A stretch of DNA of 64,000 nt from Hyphomicrobiales bacterium 4NK60-0047b (GTDB taxonomy: Bacteria > Pseudomonadota > Alphaproteobacteria > Rhizobiales > HXMU1428-3): positions 1 through 64,000 of the forward strand of contig BAABWY010000001.1 in assembly GCA_040367435.1 (NCBI GenBank), given 5' to 3'. Under the pieces are notes generated by a model, which made no database searches, had not been told where the DNA came from, and worked only from the letters and a program-made list of their open reading frames with translations. Position numbers and translations under genes: made by a program. Shown piece after piece: positions 27,017 through 37,023 of the stretch. Each line of letters begins with the position of its first letter. The first letter of the stretch is position 1.

Positions 27017-27649
27017 ATGAAAACAGAAAAAAGTAACAGCGTAATGAAATCCGAATTCTCAATTAATCAGTCAATGGAAGACCGCCTGGAGCGTTTCTCA
27101 CGCCAAGGCCGCCCGCTACATAAGGACCAAAAAAGGTTCCTACAGATAGCAGCCATCACAGGCATCTTTTGCGCCATCTGGTTTCTCATTGGCAAACATA
27201 CACTCCACTTCACACCTGAAAGCTGGGATACTTATCCTGACCGTCTCGCATTCTTAATGAAAGTAATGGTGTTTGTGACGCTGCCACTATTAATGGGTAT
27301 CACATCAATTGCTTTCCAAAGATTAGATCCAAGAAATGTGATTGGTCAAAAGCTAAGAACCGATACCCCAGCTGATATTAACAAGCGCTTCCTTGCTAAC
27401 ACAATTGAACAAACCCTTCTGTTCTTCTTTGTACACAGCGCCATTGTTTACTATTCACCAGCTGATGAAGCCATTAGTACAATCCTGCTAGCATCACTCT
27501 TTATTGTAGGCCGCCTGATTTTCTGGATTGGCTATCACAAAGACAAATTCACCAGAGCATTAGGCTTTGGCATTACTTTCTACCCAATTGTTGGGGCTTA
27601 TATGTGGGTAATGATCAGAATTATATTCGATTATCACATTCCTCTATAA
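27017..27649 (+). CDS. MAPEG-like membrane protein
   Basis: A 210-aa protein with an about 40-residue polar N-terminus and four hydrophobic segments. The second half (NTIEQTLLFFFVHSAIVYY, then RLIFWIGYHKDKFTRALGFG) carries the NxxE and RAxG-like patterns of the MAPEG superfamily (microsomal glutathione transferases and relatives). The enzymatic role is unproven. A CRP/FNR-type palindrome lies 83 bp upstream and a strong terminator 30 bp downstream, so it looks like a single-gene unit. Met1, Met10 or Met16 could be the start; the first is used here. Confidence 0.65.
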   Translation: MKTEKSNSVMKSEFSINQSMEDRLERFSRQGRPLHKDQKRFLQIAAITGIFCAIWFLIGKHTLHFTPESWDTYPDRLAFLMKVMVFVTLPLLMGITSIAFQRLDPRNVIGQKLRTDTPADINKRFLANTIEQTLLFFFVHSAIVYYSPADEAISTILLASLFIVGRLIFWIGYHKDKFTRALGFGITFYPIVGAYMWVMIRIIFDYHIPL

Positions 27650-27678
27650 TGGGATTTGAAAATCCTCAACGAATAACA

Positions 27679-27719
27679 AAAAACCCGTCATCCAACTCAA
27701 TTGGATGACGGGTTTTTGG
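27679..27719 (+). terminator. Intrinsic terminator after MAPEG-like gene
   Basis: AAAAACCCGTCATCCAAC pairs with TTGGATGACGGGTTTTT around a TCAA loop: a long perfect stem ending in a T run on the plus strand and, by symmetry, on the minus strand. It can serve both the MAPEG-like gene and the convergent pentapeptide-repeat gene. Confidence 0.93.
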
Positions 27720-27785
27720 TTATTCAGCTAAATTCTATAAATAAACAACTGAGAAAAACAAAACACTCAGATTAAAATCATGTGT

Positions 27786-29891
27786 TTAAAAACCATCCCT
27801 GCGCCGGCGGTGCACTTCAAATAATAGCTTTTCTTGTAAAGAAGGCTTGATCAAATTAAACACACCACATTCAGCTGACTGCATCTGCTTTAAAAAGCTT
27901 TCAATATTGCCAGAAAAGTTAGGCTTGGCCACGCGAACAATAATCCCTGCTGTTGTCTCCATACTCACACGAGCATTCTGACAAGCAACATTAATCACAA
28001 AGTCAGTATAAACTTTCTGGAAACTTGTCTGATCAGCTTGTTCGAATTGAATTTTAAAACCAGACCAGGCTTTAAAATCCTTACTTTGCTTCCATGCATC
28101 AACACTCTTCTTAGATAAAAGATCATTCATTTTATCCCTGAGTTCTTTGCTAATTTTATTAGTTAAAGTCTTCTTCAAGGCTTTTATCGCTACATCACTA
28201 GGTGGTTCAACATTCATATTAGCAAAATAAACAGGAGCTGAAGCATCTATCGTTGGTGGTAATGGCCCCCAAATTTCAGATGAAGAAAAATCAGCCCCAC
28301 CAATTTCAGCGTCTGTAAAATTAGTTCCAAACAGATCTGCCAAAGTTAAATCAGCCACGTTTAATTGCGCAGTCTCAAACGAAACACCCTGCAATTGAGC
28401 AAGAGAAAAAATCGTTCCTTGCAAATTCGCATTGCCAAAATTACTCCCCAGTGCTATCGCACCAGAAAAATCAGCACCCTGCATTTGCGCACCAAAGAAG
28501 TTACTCTCAGGCATCACAGCATTCACGAAAGAAGCCTGTCCACCTTTAGCAGATTCAAATGAGCTTTGTGAAAGTATAGCCCAATCAAAACGAGTCCCTT
28601 CAAGTAAGGCGTTATTAAATTTAGTCCCACGAGAATAAGTTGAACGAAAATCAGCAAATCTTAAATCAGCGGAAGAAAAATCAGCTTCTCCCAATTGCGC
28701 ACAACCACGTTTTTGAAAACCTTCAACAGTTGCATTCGCCAAATCTTCTTCTTGCAACTCTGTGCAACCAAATTTGGCTTTTTTCAAAACCGCACCAACA
28801 AGCTTAGCATTCCCAAGCAAAGTATTTGTAAAATCAGCACCTTGTAAATCAGATCGGCTTAAATCTGCATAGCGCAAATTCCGCCCCCGCAGAGAAATTG
28901 TCACATCTTCAGAAGCAGAATCTTGAGTGGTCACCAAATCCTCATCAACAACAATCAAGTTGCGATGAAACATATTTTTAAAGCCACTGGCAGTATGGCC
29001 AGTGTTAGAGAAGAAATAAGCAGTCGGTGAGAATATTTTAGATGTTACCACACCATCTTTTTTATTTGTAACTTTCTGAATAACCGTTTTAGTAAACCCA
29101 TCAAACTTGCTCAATTGGCGGTCAATCCACTCATCTGGGAATGTCGCTACACAAACAGAGAAGAACAAACCAAACAGCACAGCTATGAGTGTGACATAGA
29201 AATTCGTTGCGTTTTGCGTACTGGTCCGTGCCAAGGCTTGCCAAAAATTTGCGTTTGGCTTGCGCAAGAAAATACCAACGCCAAGCAAAATGATAATCTC
29301 TACCATAAAGAAAATCCGGTGCGCCCAGGTAATCCCTTCATTATGATAAGGCAAGAACGTCACCTGAAAATAAAGAATGAGAAACACAGGCAACAACACC
29401 AGCGATAACCAAACCATGCCATGCAAGAACATAGCAAAAACAGCGCTTCGATTTGAACCAGCCAGGGCTTGTGTGTAGAAATAACTATGCAGCTCTAACC
29501 GCAACGGATGCCGTCTTTTTCCGCGCCAACTCTCATCCTCAACCAAGATGTCATCAAGCTCAATAATTTTTCGAGAAAGCAAAACATGCTGCACAAGCAA
29601 GCCAAAATGCACAAAAAGCAAGACCAAAGGGCCAAAAAGAAAAAAGCTATCAAGCCTCAAAGCAATTCCAAGAAAGGGAAGCACAACCGGTGCGTTTAAT
29701 AACAAATCTTTATGAGAAACACTTGCCGCCGCAATGAATAAATAGGCAAGGAGTGCTAGAAAAAACAACCAGCCATTTCGGGCTGCAATACTTGCCTCGT
29801 TAACGGACATAAGCAAAGAACGGGCTGTTCCCTTTAACGTCTCATCCCCAACAGGTTTCACATGACCAGGCTGTACATGACCAGTATTCAC
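27786..29891 (-). CDS. Membrane protein with pentapeptide repeats
   Basis: A 701-aa protein. Residues about 35-270 contain five or so membrane helices (for example LFFLALLAYLFIAAASV and FYVTLIAVLFGLFFSVCV). From about 345 to 545 there are many A(D/N)LxX/F pentapeptide repeats (LRYADLSRSDLQGADFTNT, FSSADLRFADFRS), which fold as a right-handed quadrilateral helix. A C-terminal region of about 150 residues follows, ending in RRRRDGF. Pentapeptide domains joined to membrane segments are of unknown function. It is convergent with the MAPEG-like gene and shares the terminator between them. Confidence 0.85.
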   Translation of the reverse strand: MNTGHVQPGHVKPVGDETLKGTARSLLMSVNEASIAARNGWLFFLALLAYLFIAAASVSHKDLLLNAPVVLPFLGIALRLDSFFLFGPLVLLFVHFGLLVQHVLLSRKIIELDDILVEDESWRGKRRHPLRLELHSYFYTQALAGSNRSAVFAMFLHGMVWLSLVLLPVFLILYFQVTFLPYHNEGITWAHRIFFMVEIIILLGVGIFLRKPNANFWQALARTSTQNATNFYVTLIAVLFGLFFSVCVATFPDEWIDRQLSKFDGFTKTVIQKVTNKKDGVVTSKIFSPTAYFFSNTGHTASGFKNMFHRNLIVVDEDLVTTQDSASEDVTISLRGRNLRYADLSRSDLQGADFTNTLLGNAKLVGAVLKKAKFGCTELQEEDLANATVEGFQKRGCAQLGEADFSSADLRFADFRSTYSRGTKFNNALLEGTRFDWAILSQSSFESAKGGQASFVNAVMPESNFFGAQMQGADFSGAIALGSNFGNANLQGTIFSLAQLQGVSFETAQLNVADLTLADLFGTNFTDAEIGGADFSSSEIWGPLPPTIDASAPVYFANMNVEPPSDVAIKALKKTLTNKISKELRDKMNDLLSKKSVDAWKQSKDFKAWSGFKIQFEQADQTSFQKVYTDFVINVACQNARVSMETTAGIIVRVAKPNFSGNIESFLKQMQSAECGVFNLIKPSLQEKLLFEVHRRRRDGF

Positions 29892-30246
29892 GATTACTTA
29901 CTCCCACACCAATAACGCATAGCTATACATAACTTTAGTGGCCACTTTAGCCGATCCAAATGAAAAAGAGAACATCCTCATTTATTTCTATTTATTACTG
30001 TGTATTTTGAGTGACGGACTAAAATCCTAAAAATCAAACAAATATAAAGACATCCTTCCACTCAAAAGTGCAAATATAACCCATATATAGATAGCTAAGG
30101 CTGCAAAAAACAATTGAACATCGCTTATTAGCACCACCAAAAATGATTGAAACAGGATATATCGCAATTTCCAAAAAGACGGCTTGCATTTAACAAGTCT
30201 GAAGATTAAAAAACAACCGATAGCACATTAACATATTACTTTCTTT
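29892..30246. other. Intergenic region upstream of uvrA
   Basis: A 355-bp AT-rich stretch. I searched by eye for GTTC-N7-GTTC or its complement upstream of uvrA and found none. No open frame or RNA gene is apparent before the long repeat at 30247. Confidence 0.4.
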
Positions 30247-30359
30247 ACGAATAAGGGAGTGCTCTTCTAAGAGCACGCACATGACGCCAGGGGCGTCCGG
30301 CGCAAGCGCCGCACCTCGTAGGCCTGCAGCTTCAGCTGCAGAATAGCCGTGAGAGAAAA
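30247..30359 (+). repeat. Long four-hairpin repeat, copy D
   Basis: Hairpin 1 is GTGCTCTT-CT-AAGAGCAC (perfect), hairpin 2 GACGCC-AGG-GGCGTC, hairpin 3 GGCGC-AA-GCGCC and hairpin 4 CTGCAGC-TTCA-GCTGCAG. Linkers are CGAATAAGGGA, CACATGACG, GCACCTCGTAGG and AATAGCCGTGAGAGA. It ends 16 bp before the uvrA ATG. The GTG in its last linker is in frame with uvrA. Confidence 0.9.
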
Positions 30360-30375
30360 CAGAGAAGCACTTAGA

Positions 30376-33300
30376 ATGTCAAAGAATATTACTGTTCGCG
30401 GCGCTCGTGAACATAATTTAAAAAATGTGACAGTTGAGTTGCCCCGTGAAAAGCTCATTGTATTCACTGGTCCCTCAGGCTCAGGAAAATCCTCACTTGC
30501 CTTTGACACAATATATGCCGAAGGACAGCGCCGTTATGTAGAAAGCTTGTCGGCTTATGCCCGCCAATTTTTGGAAATGATGCAAAAGCCAGATGTCGAT
30601 GCCATTGAAGGTCTGTCTCCTGCCATTTCAATTGAACAAAAAACCACATCCAAAAACCCACGCTCGACCGTAGGCACCGTCACAGAAATTTATGATTATC
30701 TACGTTTGCTTTTTGCTCGTATTGGCATTCCTTATTCACCAACAACCGGCTTGCCCATCTCAAGCCAAACGGTCACTCAAATGGTCGACCAAATCATGGA
30801 ACTCAAAGAAGGCACAAGAGCCTACCTACTTGCGCCTATCATCAGAGGCCGCAAAGGCGAATATAGAAAAGAATTCGCAGAGCTCATGAAAAAGGGCTTT
30901 GGACGTGTAAAAGTTGACGGTCAGTTTTATGAAATAGCCGACGTCCCGGCATTAGATAAAAAATTCAAACATGATATTGATGTAGTCGTCGATCGCATCA
31001 TCGTACGTGCTGACATTGCCTCAAGACTAGCAGACAGTTTAGAAACCGCGCTAGAACTAGCCGATGGTCTCAGCATCCTAGAATTAGCTGATCCGGCTAA
31101 AGAGCCAGAAGATCAAGAGCGGTTAATCTTTTCAGCCAACTTTGCCTGCCCAGAATCTGGCTTTACTATTGAAGAAATCGAACCAAGACTTTTTTCTTTC
31201 AACAACCCTTTCGGCGCTTGCCCAAAATGTGATGGCCTAGGCACACAATTAAAATTCGAAGCAGATCTGGTCATCCCAAATCCGAAACTAAGTTTGAAAG
31301 ACGGCGCAATCCAACCCTGGGCTAAAACAGGCAACACCTCTCCCTATTATGCTCAAACTCTGGAAGCTATTTCAAAACATTACAAAGTCCCCATGACTAA
31401 CTCCTGGGAAAGCCTGAGCGAAGAGATGCAATCAACCATTCTTTATGGCTCTGGTAATGAAGAAATTACCTTCAAATATGAAGATGGCACCAGAAGCTTC
31501 AAAACAAAAAAACCGTTTGAAGGCGTGATTAACAACATCGATCGCCGCTGGCGCGAAACAGAGTCTAATTGGGTCAGAGAAGAACTATCAAAATACCAAT
31601 CAGCTCAACCCTGTGCACATTGCGGCGGCGCCCGTTTAAAACCGCAAGCGTTAGCTGTAAAAATCAACGATCAACACATTGGTGACATTGCCGAAATGTC
31701 AATCAAAGAAGGATTAAAGTGGGCAACTGATCTCCCCCCTCACTTGAGCAAGAAACAACTGCAAATTGCAGAACGAATTTTAAAAGAAATTCGTGAACGC
31801 CTAAACTTCCTCAATGATGTCGGCCTTGATTATCTTTGCCTTTCACGAAATTCCGGCACCCTCTCTGGCGGAGAAAGCCAGCGCATTCGCTTAGCCTCTC
31901 AAATAGGATCCGGGTTAACAGGCGTACTCTATGTATTAGATGAACCCTCAATCGGCCTACATCAACGCGACAACGCCATGCTATTGGAAACATTGAAAAA
32001 TTTAAGAGACCTTGGCAACACAGTCATCGTTGTCGAACATGATGAAGACGCTATTCTAGCAGCTGATCATGTGCTTGATATCGGCCCTAAAGCTGGTATC
32101 CATGGCGGAGAAATAGTCGCCGCAGGCACACCTAAAAAAATCATGTCCACCAAAAAGAGTGTGACAGGACAATACCTCACTGGTGAAAAATTTATCGCGC
32201 CCCCACAAAACAGACGGCAACCAGATGCAAGCCGTCAAATCACAGTCAAAGGGGCTAAAGAAAACAACCTCAAGAACATTTCAGCCAGCATTCCAATGGG
32301 GCTTTTCACTTGTCTAACGGGTGTTTCTGGCGGAGGAAAATCAACGTTCCTCATCGAGACTTTATATAAAGCAACAGCGCGCAAGTTAAATAACGCCCGC
32401 CATGTGCCAGGTGAACATGAGAGCATAGAAGGCCTCGAGCAACTCGACAAAATCATCGACATTGATCAATCTCCAATTGGCCGAACGCCGCGCTCTAACC
32501 CCGCCACCTATACAGGCGCATTTACACACATCAGAGATTGGTTCGCGGGCTTGCCTGAATCAAAAGCACGTGGCTACAAACCGGGTCGTTTCTCCTTTAA
32601 CGTTAAAGGCGGACGCTGCGAAGCCTGCCAGGGTGATGGTGTCATTAAAATTGAAATGCACTTCTTGCCAGATGTTTATGTGACATGCGACCAATGTAAG
32701 GGCAAACGTTATAATCGCGAAACCCTGGAAGTCCAGTTCAAAGGAAAATCCATCGCAGATGTTTTAGACATGACAGTTGAAGAAGGCGCAGAGTTCTTCA
32801 AAGCCGTCCCTTCTGTTCGTGATAAAATGGAGACCTTAAACCGCGTTGGCCTCAGCTACATTAAAATCGGCCAGCAAGCCACAACCCTTTCTGGCGGCGA
32901 AGCCCAGCGCGTAAAACTAGCCAAAGAACTCTCCAAACGAGCAACGGGGCGCACATTCTACATCCTTGATGAACCAACCACCGGCCTTCATTTTGACGAT
33001 GTCGCCAAATTACTAGAAGTGCTGCATGAACTTGTCGAGCAAGGCAATACAGTCGCTGTCATTGAACATAATCTGGAAGTGATTAAAACCGCAGACTGGA
33101 TCATTGACCTCGGTCCTGAAGGCGGGGATGGTGGCGGCGAAGTCGTAGCAGTTGGTCCGCCAGAAGAAATCGTCAAAGAAAAAAGAAGCTACACAGGTCA
33201 ATTCTTAAAAGAATTACTAGAGAGACGCCCTATTTCACAAGATAAAACCGTGAAAAACTCAAACGCATCTCAGAAAACAAAACCCGCGCCTAAAAAGAAA

Positions 33301-33414
33301 GCTGCAAAAACAACATCAAAACCTGCAGCAAAACCAACAACCAAAACAACGGCAAAAGTAAAATCAACAAGAAAAACAACACCTAAGAAGAAAGCAACAA
33401 AACAGACAACTTGA
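30376..33414 (+). CDS. uvrA: Excinuclease ABC subunit A with Lys/Thr-rich tail
   Basis: A 1012-aa damage-recognition ATPase of nucleotide excision repair. Two ABC modules are clear: [12 protein letters not shown] and [12 protein letters not shown], then [13 protein letters not shown] and [12 protein letters not shown]. Zinc modules appear as CPESGF...CPKCDG and CEACQGDG...CDQCKG. After the normal end (about residue 955) there is an unusual tail of about 57 residues made mostly of Lys, Thr, Ala and Pro ([19 protein letters not shown] and so on), resembling histone H1-like tails. The ATG at 30376 was chosen because it gives the usual UvrA N-terminus; a GTG nine codons upstream lies inside the preceding repeat. 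Confidence 0.96.
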   Translation: MSKNITVRGAREHNLKNVTVELPREKLIVFTGPSGSGKSSLAFDTIYAEGQRRYVESLSAYARQFLEMMQKPDVDAIEGLSPAISIEQKTTSKNPRSTVGTVTEIYDYLRLLFARIGIPYSPTTGLPISSQTVTQMVDQIMELKEGTRAYLLAPIIRGRKGEYRKEFAELMKKGFGRVKVDGQFYEIADVPALDKKFKHDIDVVVDRIIVRADIASRLADSLETALELADGLSILELADPAKEPEDQERLIFSANFACPESGFTIEEIEPRLFSFNNPFGACPKCDGLGTQLKFEADLVIPNPKLSLKDGAIQPWAKTGNTSPYYAQTLEAISKHYKVPMTNSWESLSEEMQSTILYGSGNEEITFKYEDGTRSFKTKKPFEGVINNIDRRWRETESNWVREELSKYQSAQPCAHCGGARLKPQALAVKINDQHIGDIAEMSIKEGLKWATDLPPHLSKKQLQIAERILKEIRERLNFLNDVGLDYLCLSRNSGTLSGGESQRIRLASQIGSGLTGVLYVLDEPSIGLHQRDNAMLLETLKNLRDLGNTVIVVEHDEDAILAADHVLDIGPKAGIHGGEIVAAGTPKKIMSTKKSVTGQYLTGEKFIAPPQNRRQPDASRQITVKGAKENNLKNISASIPMGLFTCLTGVSGGGKSTFLIETLYKATARKLNNARHVPGEHESIEGLEQLDKIIDIDQSPIGRTPRSNPATYTGAFTHIRDWFAGLPESKARGYKPGRFSFNVKGGRCEACQGDGVIKIEMHFLPDVYVTCDQCKGKRYNRETLEVQFKGKSIADVLDMTVEEGAEFFKAVPSVRDKMETLNRVGLSYIKIGQQATTLSGGEAQRVKLAKELSKRATGRTFYILDEPTTGLHFDDVAKLLEVLHELVEQGNTVAVIEHNLEVIKTADWIIDLGPEGGDGGGEVVAVGPPEEIVKEKRSYTGQFLKELLERRPISQDKTVKNSNASQKTKPAPKKKAAKTTSKPAAKPTTKTTAKVKSTRKTTPKKKATKQTT

Positions 33415-33528
33415 TAAAAATTGCTAATCTCATGATAAAGACCTGATCTTAACTTTGCCTGAAAAAGAACTTGCTCAGAGATGAGATGCCTTCTACCCTT
33501 CTTATTACAATCATAAGGGAGGTACTGA

Positions 33529-34113
33529 ATGCGCAATTTGTTAAAATCATTTTGTCCAAATATCGCAAATCTAATTCTATCAACTCTGGCAATCATTGTG
33601 GCCACCACAATTACCCTCACTAGCGCAACAGCTCATGGCCCAACACGCCAAAAAGTCACCAAAAAAGTAGAGATAAACGCCAGCCCGGCTCAAGTATGGG
33701 CTGCCGTTAAAAACTTTGACAACATGAATTGGCACCCAGCCATAGAAAAAACCACCGGCAAAGGTGGAAACGCAATTGATGCTACCCGCCAGCTAACCTT
33801 AAAAGGCGGCGCAACCATTGATGAAGTCCTTTATAAATATAGCGAAGAGAAAATGAGCTATTCATATCGGATCACAAAAGTGGATGTAAAAGTCCTTCCC
33901 ATAAACAATTACTCATCTCACTTGACGGTTGAACCCGTTGAAGGATCTGACGGCAAAAAATCAACCGTCACCTGGAAAGGCGCATTCTATCGTGGTTACA
34001 TGAACAATGATCCACCCGAAAATCTAAATGATGCCGCCGCAATAAAAGCTGTAACCGGTGTTTATGAATCTGGCCTAGCCGCTTTAAAGAAACAAATTGA
34101 ATCAGGCTCTTAA
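33529..34113 (+). CDS. Exported SRPBCC family protein
   Basis: A 194-aa protein with a signal peptide (hydrophobic LILSTLAIIVATTITLTS, cleavage near TAHG). The rest fits the polyketide cyclase/START-like SRPBCC fold: KVEINASPAQVWAAVKNFDNMNWHP at the start and a long C-terminal helix (AAIKAVTGVYESGLAALKK). The fold binds hydrophobic ligands; the ligand is unknown. The start follows AGGGAGG. It overlaps the next gene (an exported beta-propeller) by about 17 bp, so the two are likely coexpressed in the periplasm. Similar pairs occur near PQQ-dependent alcohol oxidation genes, but no such genes are in view. Confidence 0.8.
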   Translation: MRNLLKSFCPNIANLILSTLAIIVATTITLTSATAHGPTRQKVTKKVEINASPAQVWAAVKNFDNMNWHPAIEKTTGKGGNAIDATRQLTLKGGATIDEVLYKYSEEKMSYSYRITKVDVKVLPINNYSSHLTVEPVEGSDGKKSTVTWKGAFYRGYMNNDPPENLNDAAAIKAVTGVYESGLAALKKQIESGS

Positions 34114-35125
34114 AATTATCAAGAAAGTTCACAAAAAGAATAACTGGCATCATACTTTCAGCTTCCCAGAGAACTTAAATAGTTTCCTGGGAAGAACAAC
34201 TTTTTTTATCTTTTTATTCTTTGCCAATCTACAAACTTCAAAAGCGGCAGAAGCTTATATCACAAACCAAACAGACAGCACTGTCACGGTTATTGATCTA
34301 ACGTCTTTAAAACAAACTCATTCTATCCAAATTGGCGGCAAGCCAGCGGGCATTGCAGTCAGTGGGCAAGGTGACTATGCCTATATCTCCAGTACAGAAG
34401 GCAAATACATCTCAAAGCTGGATTTAAAAACCAAACAAGTCACAAAACTCACTCAATTATCAAGCGCCCCCCTAGGCATCGCCACTCACCCAAACGGCAA
34501 ATGGCTCTATGTAGCTGATTGGTACAAACACCTAATTTATGTCATTGACGCTGCCAATGGTATGATCACAGCTCGCATTCCAGTTGGCAAATCTCCCTCT
34601 GGTCTTGACCTGTCACCAAATGGCAAATGGCTTTATTCAACAGATAGAGATGACAATCAGGTTTCAGTCATCAATACGACAACAAACAAAGTCACAGCCA
34701 CAATAAAAACTGGCATCCGCCCCTTTGGCATCACAGTGAATAAAGAAGGCACAAAAGCCTATACTGCCAATGTCAAAAGCCATGATGTCTCTATCCTGGA
34801 TTTAAAAAACAACAAATTACTCAAATCCGTCAAAGTCGGCAAACGTCCCTATGCCGTAGCATTGGCTAAGAACAAAGCCTTTGTGACAGACCAATATAAT
34901 GAAACTGTAAGCGTCATTGATCTCTCCTCAAATGAGCGGATCAAGCTAATTGATGTTGGAGAATACCCGGAAGGCATAGCACCAGGGCCAAATGGAAAAT
35001 ATGTCTACGTCGCCTGCTGGTTTTCTAATTTATTGATGAAAATTGATACAACCACTCTTAAAGTTGTAGGAGAGGTCAAAACCGGCGATGGCCCCAGAGC
35101 CTTTGGGCGGTTTATACTTAAGTAA
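34097..35125 (+). CDS. Exported YVTN/YncE-type beta-propeller protein
   Basis: A 342-aa protein made of repeated blades of the type AYITNQTDSTVTVIDLTSLK, each with VxVID and a GxxPxGIAVS turn, about seven in all, typical of the YVTN beta-propeller family. A hydrophobic stretch (TTFFIFLFFANL, then SKAAEA) acts as a signal peptide, but it lies about 35 residues from the TTG used as start, so the true start may be further downstream. It overlaps the SRPBCC gene. The last codons are part of a 27-bp tandem repeat that continues past the stop. The function is unknown; a periplasmic scaffold or binding role is plausible. Confidence 0.8.
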   Translation: MNQALKIIKKVHKKNNWHHTFSFPENLNSFLGRTTFFIFLFFANLQTSKAAEAYITNQTDSTVTVIDLTSLKQTHSIQIGGKPAGIAVSGQGDYAYISSTEGKYISKLDLKTKQVTKLTQLSSAPLGIATHPNGKWLYVADWYKHLIYVIDAANGMITARIPVGKSPSGLDLSPNGKWLYSTDRDDNQVSVINTTTNKVTATIKTGIRPFGITVNKEGTKAYTANVKSHDVSILDLKNNKLLKSVKVGKRPYAVALAKNKAFVTDQYNETVSVIDLSSNERIKLIDVGEYPEGIAPGPNGKYVYVACWFSNLLMKIDTTTLKVVGEVKTGDGPRAFGRFILK

Positions 35126-35235
35126 GTGCCTTTGGGCGATTTATCTTAAATTGAGCCTTTGGGCGATTTATCTTAAATTGAGCCTTTGGGCACTTCATAC
35201 TAAAATAAACCCTTGAACACTTCATCAATAACGAA
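35098..35235 (+). repeat. 27-bp tandem repeat at the end of the beta-propeller gene
   Basis: Units starting GCCTTTGGGCGATTTATC lie at 35128-35154 and 35155-35181 (identical), with diverged units at about 35098, 35182 and 35210. The first unit includes the last codons of the beta-propeller gene (AFGRFILK). So the array began as duplications of the gene's own 3' end and has decayed outward. Confidence 0.85.
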
Positions 35236-35469
35236 GCCTTACCAAGAGAAACAAAACAAACGAATCACTTCAAACTACTCACCACCCGTCAACAAGAAAT
35301 ATCACTCAAAGCCCCTTTCCCACATAAAAACATGGCCCTAGTCATTCTCCTTTGAAAACCTCAAAATATAGGGCAAGATATTTTTTTAATTTTTTCCCCC
35401 ACCTGTGAATATGGGGGACAGTGCTCAACAGTCACTACAGAAACCATCAAAATTTTGTAAATTACACCC
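35236..35469. other. dnaB upstream region
   Basis: AT-rich sequence before dnaB. A hairpin of CCCCCA and TGGGGG with a 10-nt loop lies at about 35396-35417. It is preceded rather than followed by a T run, so on the plus strand it is not a terminator. No open frame is seen. Confidence 0.4.
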
Positions 35470-36984
35470 ATGCAAGACATAGCCATAAAACAAAATGACC
35501 AATCAACAGAAGTCAAAGCCGACATCGATGATCTTCCATTTCGGCTTGCCCCACATAATATTCAGGCAGAACAAGAGCTTCTGGGTGCAATATTAATTAA
35601 TAATGAAGCCGCAGACCGCGTTTCAGGTTTTTTATCTGAAGAACATTTCTTCGATCCCCTACACGCGCGTATTTTCGAAACAGCTAGCCGACTCATTCAA
35701 AGTGGTAAGCAAGCCACGCCAGTTACCCTCAAAACATATTTTGAGAGTGAAGAATCATTGGGTGAAATCACAGTCCCCCAATATCTCGGACGCTTGGCTG
35801 CCAACGCGACATCTATTATTAATGTCAAAGATTATGGCCAAACCATTTATGACCTCTCTGTACGCCGCGCCCTGATTAACATTGGCGAAGATATGGTCAA
35901 CACAGCTTACGACAGTGGAGTAGATCAACCACCAGAAGAGCAAATCAGCGCCTCAGAACAATTGCTCTATTCCCTCGCTGAACAAGGCAAATACGGCTCT
36001 GGCTTTTGCTCCTTTAAAGATGCGATCGCAGACGCCATCGAAATGGCTAACAACGCTTACCTTAGAGATGGTGGCCTCTCAGGCGTATCAACAGGTCTTT
36101 CAGATCTTGATCAAAAAATGGGTGGCTTGCAAAAATCTGACCTCATCGTTTTAGCCGGTCGTCCGTCAATGGGTAAAACAGCGCTTGCAACCAACATCGC
36201 CTTCCAAATAGCCAATGCTCATAAAGCCGAACAACAACCAGACGGCTCAATGAAAGATACAGATGGCGCTGTTGTCGCATTTTTCTCACTCGAGATGTCA
36301 GCCGAACAATTAGCAACACGGATCATTTCAGAACAAGCAGAAATTCCATCAGAGAAAATTCGCCGTGGTATGATCGACGAAACTGATTTCCGCAAATTGG
36401 TTGAAAAATCTCAGGCACTCAACGAAGTCCCGTTATATATCGACCAAACCGGTGGCATCTCCATCGCCCAACTTTGCGCTAGAGCTCGCAAATTAAAACG
36501 CCAAAAGAACTTAGGCGTCATCATCATTGACTACCTCCAGCTTCTTTCTGGTTCAAAAAGAACCGGCGAAGGCAGAGTGAACGAAGTAACAGAAATCACG
36601 ACCGGTCTGAAAGCTTTGGCCAAAGAACTCGAAGTTCCGGTAATCGCTCTCTCTCAGCTGTCTCGTCAGGTTGAAAACAGAGACGACAAACGCCCACAAC
36701 TATCAGACCTTCGTGAATCAGGCTCGATCGAGCAGGATGCTGACGTAGTGATGTTTGTGTACCGCGAAGAATATTACGTCTCGCGCGCCCAACCATCAGA
36801 ATCAGACGTAGAAGCCACAGTAAAATGGCAGGACGAAATGGCCCAAGTTGAAGGCAAAGCCGAAGTTATCATCGGCAAACAACGCCACGGCCCAACAGGC
36901 ACAGTAAGGCTTGCTTTTAACGGCAACTACACCCGCTTCTCAGACCTAATAGAAGACGACCACATGCCCTATAGAACAGACTGA
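35470..36984 (+). CDS. dnaB: Replicative DNA helicase DnaB
   Basis: A 504-aa hexameric helicase of the replication fork. The N-terminal DnaB domain begins near LPFRLAPHNIQAEQELLGAIL. The RecA-like core carries GRPSMGKTALATN (Walker A), VVAFFSLEMSAEQLATR (H1a region), IIDYLQLLSG (Walker B) and LSQLSRQVENRDDKRPQLSDLRESG (H3/H4). Length is slightly above the family mean. It stands upstream of radA on the same strand, separated by repeat copy E. Confidence 0.97.
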   Translation: MQDIAIKQNDQSTEVKADIDDLPFRLAPHNIQAEQELLGAILINNEAADRVSGFLSEEHFFDPLHARIFETASRLIQSGKQATPVTLKTYFESEESLGEITVPQYLGRLAANATSIINVKDYGQTIYDLSVRRALINIGEDMVNTAYDSGVDQPPEEQISASEQLLYSLAEQGKYGSGFCSFKDAIADAIEMANNAYLRDGGLSGVSTGLSDLDQKMGGLQKSDLIVLAGRPSMGKTALATNIAFQIANAHKAEQQPDGSMKDTDGAVVAFFSLEMSAEQLATRIISEQAEIPSEKIRRGMIDETDFRKLVEKSQALNEVPLYIDQTGGISIAQLCARARKLKRQKNLGVIIIDYLQLLSGSKRTGEGRVNEVTEITTGLKALAKELEVPVIALSQLSRQVENRDDKRPQLSDLRESGSIEQDADVVMFVYREEYYVSRAQPSESDVEATVKWQDEMAQVEGKAEVIIGKQRHGPTGTVRLAFNGNYTRFSDLIEDDHMPYRTD

Positions 36985-37023
36985 CATGCTATCATGTTTA
37001 ATTATAACTAATGGCACTAGTCT

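Noticed and set aside
35396-35417. The CCCCCA/TGGGGG hairpin before dnaB as a terminator
   Set aside because: The T run precedes the stem on the plus strand and the minus strand has A after it, so neither strand has terminator form.
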